Assembly: GCA_003054495.1 (NCBI GenBank)
Contig: CP028514.1
Span: forward strand, 794,501-858,500
DNA length: 64,000 nucleotides
Source of the DNA: Carboxydocella thermautotrophica
GTDB taxonomy: Bacteria > Bacillota > GCA-003054495 > Carboxydocellales > Carboxydocellaceae
Direction of reading: 5' to 3'
Below are positions 40,040-47,835 of the stretch, piece by piece (positions within the stretch are counted from its first letter, which is position 1; each line of letters begins with the position of its first letter). The notes under the pieces were generated by a model, which saw only the letters and a list, made by a program, of their open reading frames with translations, was not told where the DNA came from and made no database searches. The position numbers and the translations under genes are program-made.

Positions 40040-40283
40040 CCCCGTTTAGCCGGTGTCGGAGAAACCGGTAGGCGTCCTAACAGGACGCGGGAGGCGGAGT
40101 TATACTCCCACCGGGAGGTCAGCATAAACCGGTGCAGTACTCCCGTCCGGGTGGAACTCCCGGGCCGAGGTCCCCTGTCGCCCTGCCCCGCGGGGGTAAA
40201 TCAAGTATTCGGAAAGGAGGCGAAATCCTGGTCTGGGGGCCAACTTGGCTGGAGATAAAAACAGTCAAGTTTTTTGAACCAGG
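40040..40283 (+). ncRNA. Probable omega (guide) RNA of TnpB element copy 1
   Basis: 244 bp downstream of tnpB to the element end, GC-rich with many hairpins: GCGTCCT/AGGACGC (40072-40088), GGAGT/ACTCC (40096-40108), CCGGG/CCCGG (40147-40163) and CCCCGCGGGG (40186-40195). It differs from copy 2 at 2 positions only. This is the expected place of the right-end RNA that guides TnpB. The guide would begin at 40284, TTGGGCAAATG..., which covers the prmA start. Exact ends are unknown. Confidence 0.55.
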
Positions 40284-40291
40284 TTGGGCAA

Positions 40292-41230
40292 ATGAAGTGG
40301 CAGGAAATTCAGGTGACTGTCCACCGGGATGGAGTGGAAGCGGTAGCCAATATTCTACATGAGACTGGAGCCAATGGAGTAATCATCGAAGACCCGCAGT
40401 TGAAATGGCAATACATTGAGGAGAAACGCTGGGATTATTATGAATTTCCCGAGGAAGAGGCGGGTGATCCCGATCTGGTGGTGGTCAAGGCTTACCTGCC
40501 CGAAGGAACAAAGCTGGCCGCCCAGGTGGAAGATGTGAAGCGGGCGGTCAATGACCTGAAACATTATCATTTGCCCGGACTCTATTGTGAACTGGCCTTT
40601 TCCCTGGTTGATGATCAGGACTGGGCGACCTCCTGGAAAAAATATTTTAAAACGGAAAAAATAGGAGAGAAGATAGTGATCAAACCCACCTGGGAGGATT
40701 ATCAGGCTCAGGATGGGGAGATCGTGGTAGAACTGGATCCGGGGATGGCCTTTGGCACTGGAACCCATCCCACTACTGCCATGTGTATCCGGGCCCTGGA
40801 AAAACTTTTCCCCGGTCCCAGAGTTGTCTATGATGTGGGCACCGGTTCTGGCGTGCTGGCCATCGTGGCCGCTAAACTGGGGGCAGAAGATGTCCTGGCC
40901 ATCGATCTGGATGAAACGGCGGTCAAGGTGGCCTGGGAAAATGCCGACCAGAATGATGTCACCCATATTGTCCGGGTGGAAGAAGGCAATTTGCTGGATA
41001 CAGTGGCCGAGCCCGCGGATTTGATTATCGCCAACATTATCGCTGATATCATCATCATGGTTACACCGGCAGTAAAGGAACACCTGCTGCCTGGTGGCCG
41101 GTTCCTCTGTTCCGGCATTATCGAGGAAAGGGAACAGGAGGTCAGGGCTGCCCTGGAGGTCAGTGGCCTGACTATAGTGGAAACCTGGCGGGATAGCGGC
41201 TGGGTAGCTATGCTGGCCGAAAGGAGATAG
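40292..41230 (+). CDS. prmA: Ribosomal protein L11 methyltransferase
   Basis: 312 residues; trimethylates lysines of L11. SAM domain: LDPGMAFGTGTHPTTAM, VYDVGTGSGVLAIVAAKLGA and NIIADII. Start at ATG 40292 (MKWQEIQVTVHRDGVEA) is typical; the upstream extension to 40274 is in the TnpB element. Native Shine-Dalgarno was displaced by the insertion; only AGG of the element right end remains at a useful distance. Operon with rsmE. Confidence 0.95.
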   Translation: MKWQEIQVTVHRDGVEAVANILHETGANGVIIEDPQLKWQYIEEKRWDYYEFPEEEAGDPDLVVVKAYLPEGTKLAAQVEDVKRAVNDLKHYHLPGLYCELAFSLVDDQDWATSWKKYFKTEKIGEKIVIKPTWEDYQAQDGEIVVELDPGMAFGTGTHPTTAMCIRALEKLFPGPRVVYDVGTGSGVLAIVAAKLGAEDVLAIDLDETAVKVAWENADQNDVTHIVRVEEGNLLDTVAEPADLIIANIIADIIIMVTPAVKEHLLPGGRFLCSGIIEEREQEVRAALEVSGLTIVETWRDSGWVAMLAERR

Positions 41231-41233
41231 GAG

Positions 41234-41995
41234 ATGACCCGCTTTTTTGTCCAACCAGAGCAAATCGGTGAACAGTATATTACCATCACCGGGGACGATG
41301 CCTACCATTTGGCCCGGGTGCTGCGGGCCAAACCGGGAGAGCTGCTGGAGGCCGTCTGCGGTGATGGTTATGTATATTCCGGGGAAATTGTGGAAATTGC
41401 TAAAGATAGGGTGTTTGCCCGCAGGCAGGAGCGTCAGCCTGACCTATCCGAATCCCCTCTGGAAATCTGTCTGGTTCAGGGGCTACCCAAAGGGGAAAAA
41501 ATGGAGCTGGTACTGCAGAAAGGTACAGAGCTGGGGGTCAAGCGCTTTATCCCCCTGGTTATGGCCAGGACGGTAGTAAGGCTGGAAGGCAATAAAGCCG
41601 CCGAACGAGTGGAACGCTGGCGCAAGATCGTACGGGAAGCGGCCAAACAATGCCGCCGTGGGCTGGTGCCGGAAGTGGACCCAGTTGCAACCTGGGAACA
41701 GCTCTGGCCGCAAATCCAGGCAGGGGACCTGCTACTTCTGCCCTGGGAAGAAGAGCAAAGCCGGGGGTTAAGGCAGCTGGCTGCTACTCTGCCGGTTCCT
41801 GGCCCCCGCCGCGTCTTTGTCATCATTGGCCCTGAAGGAGGGATAACCCCGGAGGAAGCAGCAGCGGCCCTGGAAAAGGGGGCCATCAGCATCAGCCTGG
41901 GGCCTCGGATTTTGCGCACAGAAACGGCGGCTATCACTGCAATCAGTCTGATCCAGTATCTCTGGGGCGACCTGGGAGGTGAGCCTAATGGCTGA
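41234..41995 (+). CDS. rsmE: 16S rRNA m3U1498 methyltransferase RsmE
   Basis: 253-residue SPOUT methyltransferase. N-terminal PUA-like domain and the knotted SAM domain with IGPEGGITPEEAAA and LGPRILRTETAAI. Three bases after prmA, overlapping mtaB by 8. Confidence 0.95.
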   Translation: MTRFFVQPEQIGEQYITITGDDAYHLARVLRAKPGELLEAVCGDGYVYSGEIVEIAKDRVFARRQERQPDLSESPLEICLVQGLPKGEKMELVLQKGTELGVKRFIPLVMARTVVRLEGNKAAERVERWRKIVREAAKQCRRGLVPEVDPVATWEQLWPQIQAGDLLLLPWEEEQSRGLRQLAATLPVPGPRRVFVIIGPEGGITPEEAAAALEKGAISISLGPRILRTETAAITAISLIQYLWGDLGGEPNG

Positions 41996-43283
41996 ACGAA
42001 CAGTAGCTTTTGCTACTCTGGGCTGCAAGACCAATCAGTATGAAAGTGAAGCCATGGCCTCCCTCTTTCGTCAGGCCGGCTACCAGGTAGTGGATTTTGA
42101 ACAACCGGCAGATGTCTATATCATCAATACCTGTTCTGTTACCCATCTCAGCAACCGCAAAAGCCGCCAGTTGATCCGGCGGGCTGCCCGCCGGGGTGGG
42201 CTGGTGGTGGTGACTGGCTGTTATGCCCAGACGGCTCCGGGGGAAGTGCTGGCCATCGAGGGTGTAGACCTGGTAGTGGGCACCCGCGACCGCCAGCAGC
42301 TGGTGCAGCTGGTGGAAGAAGCCCGCGCCGGTACGGAACCTCTGGCCCGGGTGGAGAATATCATGGAAGCAGCGGCTTTTGAGGAAATCGCTCCCGTTCT
42401 AGAGGAGGGGCGGGCCCGGGCTTTTGTCAAAATCCAGGAAGGCTGCAATAATTTCTGCAGTTATTGTATTATCCCCTATGCCCGGGGACCCCAGCGCAGC
42501 CGGGAGCCAGCCCGGGTGCTGGCGGAAATCCAGGCCCTGGTGGAACGGGGTTATCAGGAAGTGGTTCTGACCGGTATCTGTATCGGGGCCTATGGCCGGG
42601 AAGGCGGCGAGGGCGACCTGGCCTGGCTGGTGGAAAAAATCTGCCGGGAAACAGGCATATGCCGTTTACGCCTGGGCTCTATTGAGCCCACTGACCTGAC
42701 ACCGGCCTTGTTAGAGATAATGGCAGATTATCCACAGGTTTGTCCCCATCTACATATCCCCCTGCAAAGCGGCTGTGATGTAACCTTAAGGGAAATGAAC
42801 CGCCATTACAGCACCTATGAGTATGCCCGCCTGCTGGGAGTGGTGCGGGAATTTTTGCCCCAGGCGGCTATAACTACCGATGTGATTGTGGGATTTCCCG
42901 GGGAATCAGGGGAACACTTTGCCGCAACTAAAGACTTTATCAGCCAGATGGGTTTTGCCCGCTTGCATGTTTTCCCTTACTCACCACGTCAGGGAACTCC
43001 TGCTGCAGAACGGACAGACCAGGTTCCGGCAGCGGTGAAGGAAAAGCGGGTGAAAGAGCTAAACCAGCTGGGACGACAGCTGGCCCGCAATTATGGACAG
43101 CGTTTTCTTGAAACAATCCAGGCAGTGCTGGTGGAACAGGAATATAAAGATGGTTTCTGGGAAGGCCTGACCGCCAATTATTTACGGGTTTTGTTACCAG
43201 CCCGGCCAGAGGAAAGAGGACAGCTAATTTCTGTTCGCCTCATCGGATGGCGTGGAGATTATCTGGTTGGGGAAAGATTGTAA
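41988..43283 (+). CDS. mtaB: tRNA t6A37 methylthiotransferase MtaB
   Basis: 431 residues. Radical SAM enzyme that adds a methylthio group to t6A37. First Fe-S cluster on Cys13, Cys49 and Cys78 (LGCKTNQ, NTCSVTH, TGCYAQ); second on Cys153, 157 and 160 (CNNFCSYC); TRAM domain at the end. ATG 41988 follows GGGAGGTGA; the GTG at 41979 is within that site. Confidence 0.95.
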   Translation: MAERTVAFATLGCKTNQYESEAMASLFRQAGYQVVDFEQPADVYIINTCSVTHLSNRKSRQLIRRAARRGGLVVVTGCYAQTAPGEVLAIEGVDLVVGTRDRQQLVQLVEEARAGTEPLARVENIMEAAAFEEIAPVLEEGRARAFVKIQEGCNNFCSYCIIPYARGPQRSREPARVLAEIQALVERGYQEVVLTGICIGAYGREGGEGDLAWLVEKICRETGICRLRLGSIEPTDLTPALLEIMADYPQVCPHLHIPLQSGCDVTLREMNRHYSTYEYARLLGVVREFLPQAAITTDVIVGFPGESGEHFAATKDFISQMGFARLHVFPYSPRQGTPAAERTDQVPAAVKEKRVKELNQLGRQLARNYGQRFLETIQAVLVEQEYKDGFWEGLTANYLRVLLPARPEERGQLISVRLIGWRGDYLVGERL

Positions 43284-43370
43284 ATTTTTTGCGACAATAA
43301 GCAGGATTTGTTGTGGTAAATAGCGAATTATATAGTGTTGCAACCAGTATTCGGCGGAAGGAGGTGTACT

Positions 43371-43715
43371 ATGCAGGACTGCATTTTTTGCAAGATCGTC
43401 AACAGGGAAATCCCGGCCAAAGTAGTATATGAAGATGAAAAAGTGCTGGTTTTCCACGATATTAACCCGGTGGCACCCATTCATCTTTTGCTTATTCCCA
43501 AGCAGCACATCCCTCATTTGCTGGCTGCGGATGAAGTTGACGAAGCACTGTTGGGACACCTTCAGCTTGTCGCCGGACGGGTTGCCAAGGACCTGGGTTT
43601 GGAGGAAAAGGGTTTTCGACTCGTAACCAATAATTTGAAGGATGCGGGTCAGGTTGTTTTCCACCTCCACTACCACCTGTTAGCCGGGCGTCCCTTTGGC
43701 TGGCCGCCGGGTTAA
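43371..43715 (+). CDS. HIT-family (histidine triad) nucleotide-binding protein
   Basis: 114 residues. Begins QDCIFCKIVNREIPAKVVYEDE (zinc-type CxxC as in the HinT branch) and carries the triad HLHYH in VFHLHYHLLAGR. These proteins hydrolyse AMP-lysine and similar phosphoramidates. ATG 43371 follows GGAGG; the extra frame upstream from 43335 is not needed. Confidence 0.95.
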   Translation: MQDCIFCKIVNREIPAKVVYEDEKVLVFHDINPVAPIHLLLIPKQHIPHLLAADEVDEALLGHLQLVAGRVAKDLGLEEKGFRLVTNNLKDAGQVVFHLHYHLLAGRPFGWPPG

Positions 43716-43724
43716 ATGGGGTTA

Positions 43725-43754
43725 TTGACACCCCTTTGTATTGTAGGATATAAT
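43725..43754 (+). promoter_or_regulatory. Promoter of rpsU-yqeY
   Basis: TTGACA (43725-43730), 18-base spacer, TATAAT (43749-43754). A GGCGCT/AGCGCT hairpin follows in the leader. Confidence 0.85.
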
Positions 43755-43805
43755 AGGCAAGGCGCTTAATTAGCGCTAGGGTGCCAGTGGAGGGGAGGGA
43801 AACAG

Positions 43806-43982
43806 ATGTCTGAAGTTCGCGTGGGTAAAAACGAATCCCTGGACAGCGCCCTGCGGCGGTTCAAGAAATCCTGCCAGCGGGCCGGGGTTCTTTCTGAAGT
43901 GAGAAAACGGGAACACTATGAAAAACCCAGTGTTAAACGGAAGAAGAAGTCCGAAGCTGCCAGAAAGCGTAAGTTCCGCTAA
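43806..43982 (+). CDS. rpsU: Small-subunit ribosomal protein S21
   Basis: 58 residues, very basic: [20 protein letters not shown] at the start, C-terminal [14 protein letters not shown]. It is too short for a long-frame search but clear by sequence. GAGGGA precedes ATG 43806. Followed by yqeY, the usual pair. Confidence 0.97.
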   Translation: MSEVRVGKNESLDSALRRFKKSCQRAGVLSEVRKREHYEKPSVKRKKKSEAARKRKFR

Positions 43983-43998
43983 TTAAGGGGGTTACCTT

Positions 43999-44448
43999 AT
44001 GTCCCTGTTAGAGCGGTTGACAGCTGATATGAAAGAGGCCATGAAAGCCAAGGAAGCCGGGAAAGTCCGCCTCTCCACCATTCGCATGGCCAAATCAGCT
44101 ATCAAGAACGCAGAAATTGAAAAAAAGCGGGAATTGACGGAAGAGGAAATCATCGAAGTCATTGCCCGTGAAGTCAAACAGCGGCGGGATGCCATGGAGG
44201 AGTACCGCAAGGCTGGCCGTGAGGATATCGTCCAGCAGCTGGAAGCAGAGGTGGCAGTCCTGCTGCCTTACCTGCCAGAACAGCTGGATGAAAACCAGTT
44301 ACGGCAACTGATCCAGGAAGCCATCGCAGCTACCGGGGCCCAGGGGCCTAAGGAAATGGGCAAGGTCATGGGCTATCTGATGCCGAAAATTAAAGGCCGG
44401 GCCGATGGCAAACTGGTCAATCATCTGGTTAAGGAATATCTGGGATAA
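43999..44448 (+). CDS. yqeY: GatB/YqeY-domain protein
   Basis: 149 residues of the YqeY family (tail domain of GatB): helical N-terminus (MSLLERLTADMKEAMKAK), PYLPEQLDENQLRQLI and GKVMGYLMPKIKGRADGKLVN. Possibly involved in tRNA or translation quality; role not settled. AGGGGG precedes ATG. A terminator follows. Confidence 0.95.
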   Translation: MSLLERLTADMKEAMKAKEAGKVRLSTIRMAKSAIKNAEIEKKRELTEEEIIEVIAREVKQRRDAMEEYRKAGREDIVQQLEAEVAVLLPYLPEQLDENQLRQLIQEAIAATGAQGPKEMGKVMGYLMPKIKGRADGKLVNHLVKEYLG

Positions 44449-44454
44449 AAACAG

Positions 44455-44482
44455 GCCCGGGATCGAAGATCCCGGGCTTTTG
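44455..44482 (+). terminator. Terminator after yqeY
   Basis: Perfect 10-bp stem GCCCGGGATC/GATCCCGGGC, loop GAA, TTTT. A group II intron-like end begins 3 bases later. Confidence 0.9.
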
Positions 44483-44484
44483 AT

Positions 44485-44645
44485 GTGCGCCCGGCATGGG
44501 CGTTGTCTATAGGGTGGAAGTCCCGAACGGCAAAGGTAGCAGTAGCCGTAGCTTAAGAAGCGGGGCTAAAGCTCATCCGCTGTTATCTTCAGGCCGGTGT
44601 AATGGTCAATGGGGTAGTAATGGACGGGCTAACCCCCTAATTTTG
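44485..44645 (+). mobile_element. 5' fragment of a group II intron
   Basis: Begins with GTGCGCCCGGCATGGGC and AGGGTGGAAGTCCCGAAC, the start and domain I of many bacterial group II introns. No maturase gene follows; the sequence is lost after about 160 bases, at the IS3-type remnant. Some group II introns insert just after terminators, as here. The fragment cannot splice. Confidence 0.6.
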
Positions 44646-44692
44646 GATACATACTTTTAAATTCTCAAGTTTTCGTTGATTTTTCTCTCAAT

Positions 44693-44935
44693 CTAATAAA
44701 ATTTCATAAAATCACTTACTACTTTGTAGGCTTCGGCATATGTTTGGAACTCATACAAGCTTAAGCATTCTGCTTCTAGAATGTTTTTCCTGGAAAATAC
44801 GAAATTTGATTTGTGGACCATTATCTGTTCTGATAACAGGTTTAATTTCTCCCTCAAGTAGTTTTCGCTTCCATAATGCCTGTTCCAGTGTTCGTAAGTC
44901 GAATTGTAGTAGATAAACAAGTTATTTGACGAAAC
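44693..44935 (-). pseudogene. Degenerate IS3-type transposase remnant
   Basis: Minus strand. One frame reads LEQALWKRKLLEGEIKPVIRTDNGPQ with the second catalytic Asp region (RTDNGPQ) of an IS3-family DDE transposase; another frame reads ECLSLYEFQTYAEAYKVVSDFMKFY, its C-terminal end. The middle is deleted, with at least one frameshift, so it is dead. The 88-codon frame at 44693-44959 is not a real protein. Lower GC than the surrounding core genes. Confidence 0.75.
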
Positions 44936-45022
44936 TTTTTGGAAAATATTAGTTGACAATGTTTTTTTTTATTATTACTTACGGGGCCCCAAAAAACTTC
45001 AAAGAATTGGGGGAGATTATAT

Positions 45023-45643
45023 TTGAAAGGTGGCATTTTAAGTAAATCCTATATTTGGGCTATTACTTTGGTCGTTTTAATTTTTATATTTACTTTAAGC
45101 CCTCATGTTCATGCATACAACAGTACAGGCGCTGTTTCATATGCTGAAAAGTGGGCAAAAAGTCGAAACTCTAACTATCCATCATTTGATAACGATTGTA
45201 CAAACTTTGTTTCTCAGGCTATCCATGACCCTACGGGTGCTGGTAAACCCTTTGATGAGTCAGGATCATCCCAGTATTTTATGTGGTATATATATAAACG
45301 GTGGTGGGGATGGGATTATACCACAACCTGGTCAGTAGCAAGTCACTTTTATAATTACCTAAGAGAAAATCCAGCTGGCTCCTGGATTAACTCATGGAAT
45401 CCTCCGCAACCTACCACACCTTCTGATATGAAGGAAGGTGACATACTTTTCTATGATTGGAATAACGATGGTTCTAAAGACCATGCAGCTATTGTGGTAG
45501 GATACGGGACTGATCCTACTTCCGGTTATGTTGGTAATTTACAAGACCAGCATACTACTGACAGATATTATGCCATTTGGCACTTACGCCCTTACAATTC
45601 CAAATGGACTACCACCGTAATTTATGATATGAGACCTTTTTGA
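45023..45643 (+). CDS. Secreted amidase-domain protein (Amidase_6)
   Basis: 206 residues. Signal peptide (SKSYIWAITLVVLIFIFTL...HA), then the putative amidase domain: YAEKWAKSRNSNYPSFDNDCTNFVSQAIHD (catalytic Cys in DCTNFVSQ) and DHAAIVVGY (His) close to the end. Probably a cell-wall or cyclic peptide hydrolase outside the cell. TTG start follows GGGGGAG. AT-rich, unlike flanking core genes, so possibly acquired. It may share a transcript with the next gene. Confidence 0.85.
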   Translation: MKGGILSKSYIWAITLVVLIFIFTLSPHVHAYNSTGAVSYAEKWAKSRNSNYPSFDNDCTNFVSQAIHDPTGAGKPFDESGSSQYFMWYIYKRWWGWDYTTTWSVASHFYNYLRENPAGSWINSWNPPQPTTPSDMKEGDILFYDWNNDGSKDHAAIVVGYGTDPTSGYVGNLQDQHTTDRYYAIWHLRPYNSKWTTTVIYDMRPF

Positions 45644-45661
45644 AAAGGGGGCAAATAGATA

Positions 45662-46237
45662 ATGCAAGTTACAAAGAAAAGTTTATTTATCAGTACTCTT
45701 ATTGTCTTATCCGCCTTAGTCATAATATGGGGAGGTCTGGGCTTTGTTGATAAAAATACAGCCGATGACCAGGCAGAGATTCGCCAGACAATTTTAAAAT
45801 CTGTTGAATTAAGCCAGTCTCTTCCAGTACTCCCTGAACCTCAGGCATCAACCCCCCAGGAAAAAATTCCTGATCAAGTAAAAAGAATAATGTATGATAA
45901 GATTACATCCAGCTTGATGGAAATCTACAGCTCCAAATCTCCCTTACTTATACAACGTATTAGCGCCTTACAACAAGCTGTTGACAAACAAGAGCTGGAA
46001 AAGTTCAGAGCCAGGGGTGGCGGCTACTCTAAAGTCGAAAACGTTCAGATTACTATCAATGGAGATTCAGCCACTGCCCAGGCTGATATTACCACCTGGT
46101 CAGAATTTATCGAGGCAAATGGTAAAAAATTCAGGCCAGAAAATGGCGGACATTATGTATTTAGCCTGGTTAAAGAAAATGGTAAGTGGAAAATAACCGG
46201 TGAAGAATTTAGCTTTCTGCCTGGACAAGAACCTTAA
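45662..46237 (+). CDS. Membrane-anchored extracellular protein, unknown function
   Basis: 191 residues. One N-terminal membrane segment (KSLFISTLIVLSALVIIWGGLGF), a linker, and a C-terminal alpha+beta domain (VQITINGDSATAQADITTWSEF, VFSLVKENGKWKITGEEF) like the NTF2-like/SnoaL-type folds of lipoprotein-like proteins. No family is certain. Follows the amidase gene by 18 bases; the pair may act together at the cell surface. Confidence 0.7.
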   Translation: MQVTKKSLFISTLIVLSALVIIWGGLGFVDKNTADDQAEIRQTILKSVELSQSLPVLPEPQASTPQEKIPDQVKRIMYDKITSSLMEIYSSKSPLLIQRISALQQAVDKQELEKFRARGGGYSKVENVQITINGDSATAQADITTWSEFIEANGKKFRPENGGHYVFSLVKENGKWKITGEEFSFLPGQEP

Positions 46238-46245
46238 TCAATGTT

Positions 46246-46279
46246 AAAAAGGGGCTTTTTCAGCCCCTTTTCCTTTTTA
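46246..46279. terminator. Terminator between the secreted pair and the OFA gene
   Basis: AAAAAGGGGCT / AGCCCCTTTT stem with T-run TCCTTTTT; A-run on the left lets it act for the minus strand too. Confidence 0.85.
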
Positions 46280-46298
46280 ATCTCTGAGCTTAAGCACC

Positions 46299-47537
46299 CT
46301 AAGCCACATGTTTTTCTTCCTGGCCTAAAAGGGCGACAGAGCGGGGAGCCCGCGTCACCAGAGACAGGCCGGCGGCCAGGACGCAGAGCAGGGCAGCGAT
46401 ATAATAGGCATAAGTATAAGTGCCGGTGGTATCGGCTACCCAGCCTGCCAGTAACGGTCCCACCATACCGCCTACTCCCCAGGCGGTGAAAACAATCCCG
46501 TAGTTCAGCCCCAGGTTTCTGGTGCCGAAATAGTCAGCGGTAGCAGAGGGGAAGAGGGAGAGACAGGCCCCGTAATTGAAGCCAACCAGGGCAGCGCCGG
46601 CGGCCAGCAGGGACAGAGTGTTCAGTTTGGCGAACAGGCTCATGACAATTGCCTGCAGCACGAAGACCAGCAGCATGGTGCGGGTACGGCCGATAATATC
46701 AGAGAGGATCCCGGCAATTATTCGCCCTCCGGCATTGAAAATGGCCAGCAGAGCCACCAGGGCAAAACCCCACTGGATATTGAGCTGAACCTTGGCGATT
46801 TTGGAAAGATGGCCGATAATCATTAACCCGGCAAGGGAGCCGCAGGCAAACATGAGCCAGAGCAAATAGAACTGCCGGGTTTTCAGCATTTCCTGCCAAC
46901 TGTAGTCATTAACAGCAGGAGCAGTATTCTGGGGTTTGCCCGCAGGGCTGGCCACGGGAGCTTTGTAATCAGCGGGCGGGTTAGTCAACAGCTGGGCCAG
47001 CAGGGTGGCGACCAGCAGAAAGGCGATGCCCAGGATCCGGAAAGAATCATTGATTCCATATACTTTTAACAGGTAGTTGGTCAATGGGGCGATATAGACG
47101 GAAGCAAGGCCAAAACCGCTGACCACAATCCCGGTGATCAAGCCTTTCTTTTCCGGGGGAAACCATTTGACGGCAGCGGGGGTGGCGGCGGCATAACCTA
47201 GGCCTATGCCGGCCCCGGCTAACAGGCCGAAAGAAATGGTGATCCCCATTACTGAATCGAAAAAGCTGGCCAGAATCAGGCCGCTACCAGTCAAGATGCC
47301 ACCGACCGTAGCTACAATTCGGGGGCCGGCTTTATCCTGCCAGCGCCCGGCGGGAATCATCATCAGGGCAAAAACCAGAATGGCCAGGGTATAAGGTAAA
47401 GAGGATTGGGTTTTGCTCCAGTTCCACTGTTCAGTTAAAGCTTTGGCAAAGACGCTCCAGGCATATAGCACGCCCAGGGCCAGATTGATACCCGTCCCGG
47501 CCAGGGTCACAACCCAGCCGCGGGATGAATTAGCCAT
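46299..47537 (-). CDS. OFA-family MFS transporter (oxalate/formate antiporter type)
   Basis: 412 residues, 12 membrane segments. OFA markers: GWVVTLAGTGINLALGVLYAWSVF at the start and a long middle loop; GAGIGLGYAAATPAAVKWFPPEKKGLITG is typical. Exchanges carboxylates such as oxalate/formate in related proteins; here the substrate is unknown. ATG 47537 follows AGGAGGTG. Leader has two hairpins. Confidence 0.9.
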   Translation of the reverse strand: MANSSRGWVVTLAGTGINLALGVLYAWSVFAKALTEQWNWSKTQSSLPYTLAILVFALMMIPAGRWQDKAGPRIVATVGGILTGSGLILASFFDSVMGITISFGLLAGAGIGLGYAAATPAAVKWFPPEKKGLITGIVVSGFGLASVYIAPLTNYLLKVYGINDSFRILGIAFLLVATLLAQLLTNPPADYKAPVASPAGKPQNTAPAVNDYSWQEMLKTRQFYLLWLMFACGSLAGLMIIGHLSKIAKVQLNIQWGFALVALLAIFNAGGRIIAGILSDIIGRTRTMLLVFVLQAIVMSLFAKLNTLSLLAAGAALVGFNYGACLSLFPSATADYFGTRNLGLNYGIVFTAWGVGGMVGPLLAGWVADTTGTYTYAYYIAALLCVLAAGLSLVTRAPRSVALLGQEEKHVA

Positions 47538-47558
47538 TTCACACACCTCCTGTTTTGA

Positions 47559-47592
47559 GGAAGGCGGGCCCCTGCCTTCCGGAGAGCTCTCC
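47559..47592 (-). repeat. Two tandem palindromes upstream of the OFA gene
   Basis: GGAAGGC (47559-47565) with GCCTTCC (47574-47580), and the 12-bp perfect palindrome GGAGAGCTCTCC (47581-47592). They lie in the leader before the OFA ribosome-binding site; operator or mRNA structure. The rest of 47593-47835 holds only the mntA promoter. Confidence 0.55.
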
Positions 47593-47783
47593 TGAATTTG
47601 TTATTTCCTGTTATCAATTGTAAGCCATAAAGAGAAAAAAAGCGGTACAATTTCCGGTAATAATAAAAAATAAATCCTGAATGGAAGTTATGAGCATATA
47701 AATGGTATATAGTAGAATTGACAAACAATTTGAAAATTTGGGTGAACGGGCTTGAATGATTATTCAATGGAAAGTTTGAAAAA

Positions 47784-47813
47784 ATGGCATTTTTCCCCTG
47801 TTTCAGGTATAAT
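47784..47813 (+). promoter_or_regulatory. Promoter of the mntA-hepT pair
   Basis: TATAAT at 47808-47813, perfect; -35 ATGGCA at 47784-47789 (4 of 6), spacer 18. Confidence 0.5.
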
Positions 47814-47835
47814 GGTAGCAAAGGCGGTGAGAAGG

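Larger units (their letters stand above)
38224..40283 (+). mobile_element. TnpB element copy 1 (IS607-derived, tnpA lost), 2060 bp
   Basis: Boundaries come from comparison with copy 2 at 59407-61466: identity starts at 38224 and ends at 40283, and both copies are 2060 bp. Imperfect subterminal inverted repeats, 15 of 18 matching, lie at 38231-38248 and 40263-40280. Content: promoter, 18-codon tnpA remnant, tnpB, and a 244-bp structured right end. It sits between dnaJ and prmA, in their direction. Start of the left end is uncertain by one base. No target duplication is seen, which fits IS607/IS605-type insertion. Confidence 0.9.

Noticed and set aside
40132-40362. 76-codon frame running from the TnpB right end into prmA
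   Set aside because: It lies in the structured RNA region and overlaps prmA in the wrong frame; the same bases occur in copy 2 with a different continuation.
44693-44959. 88-codon frame on the minus strand as a hypothetical protein
   Set aside because: Part of it matches the end of an IS3-type transposase and the neighbouring frame matches the preceding part; it is a frameshifted remnant with no ribosome-binding site.
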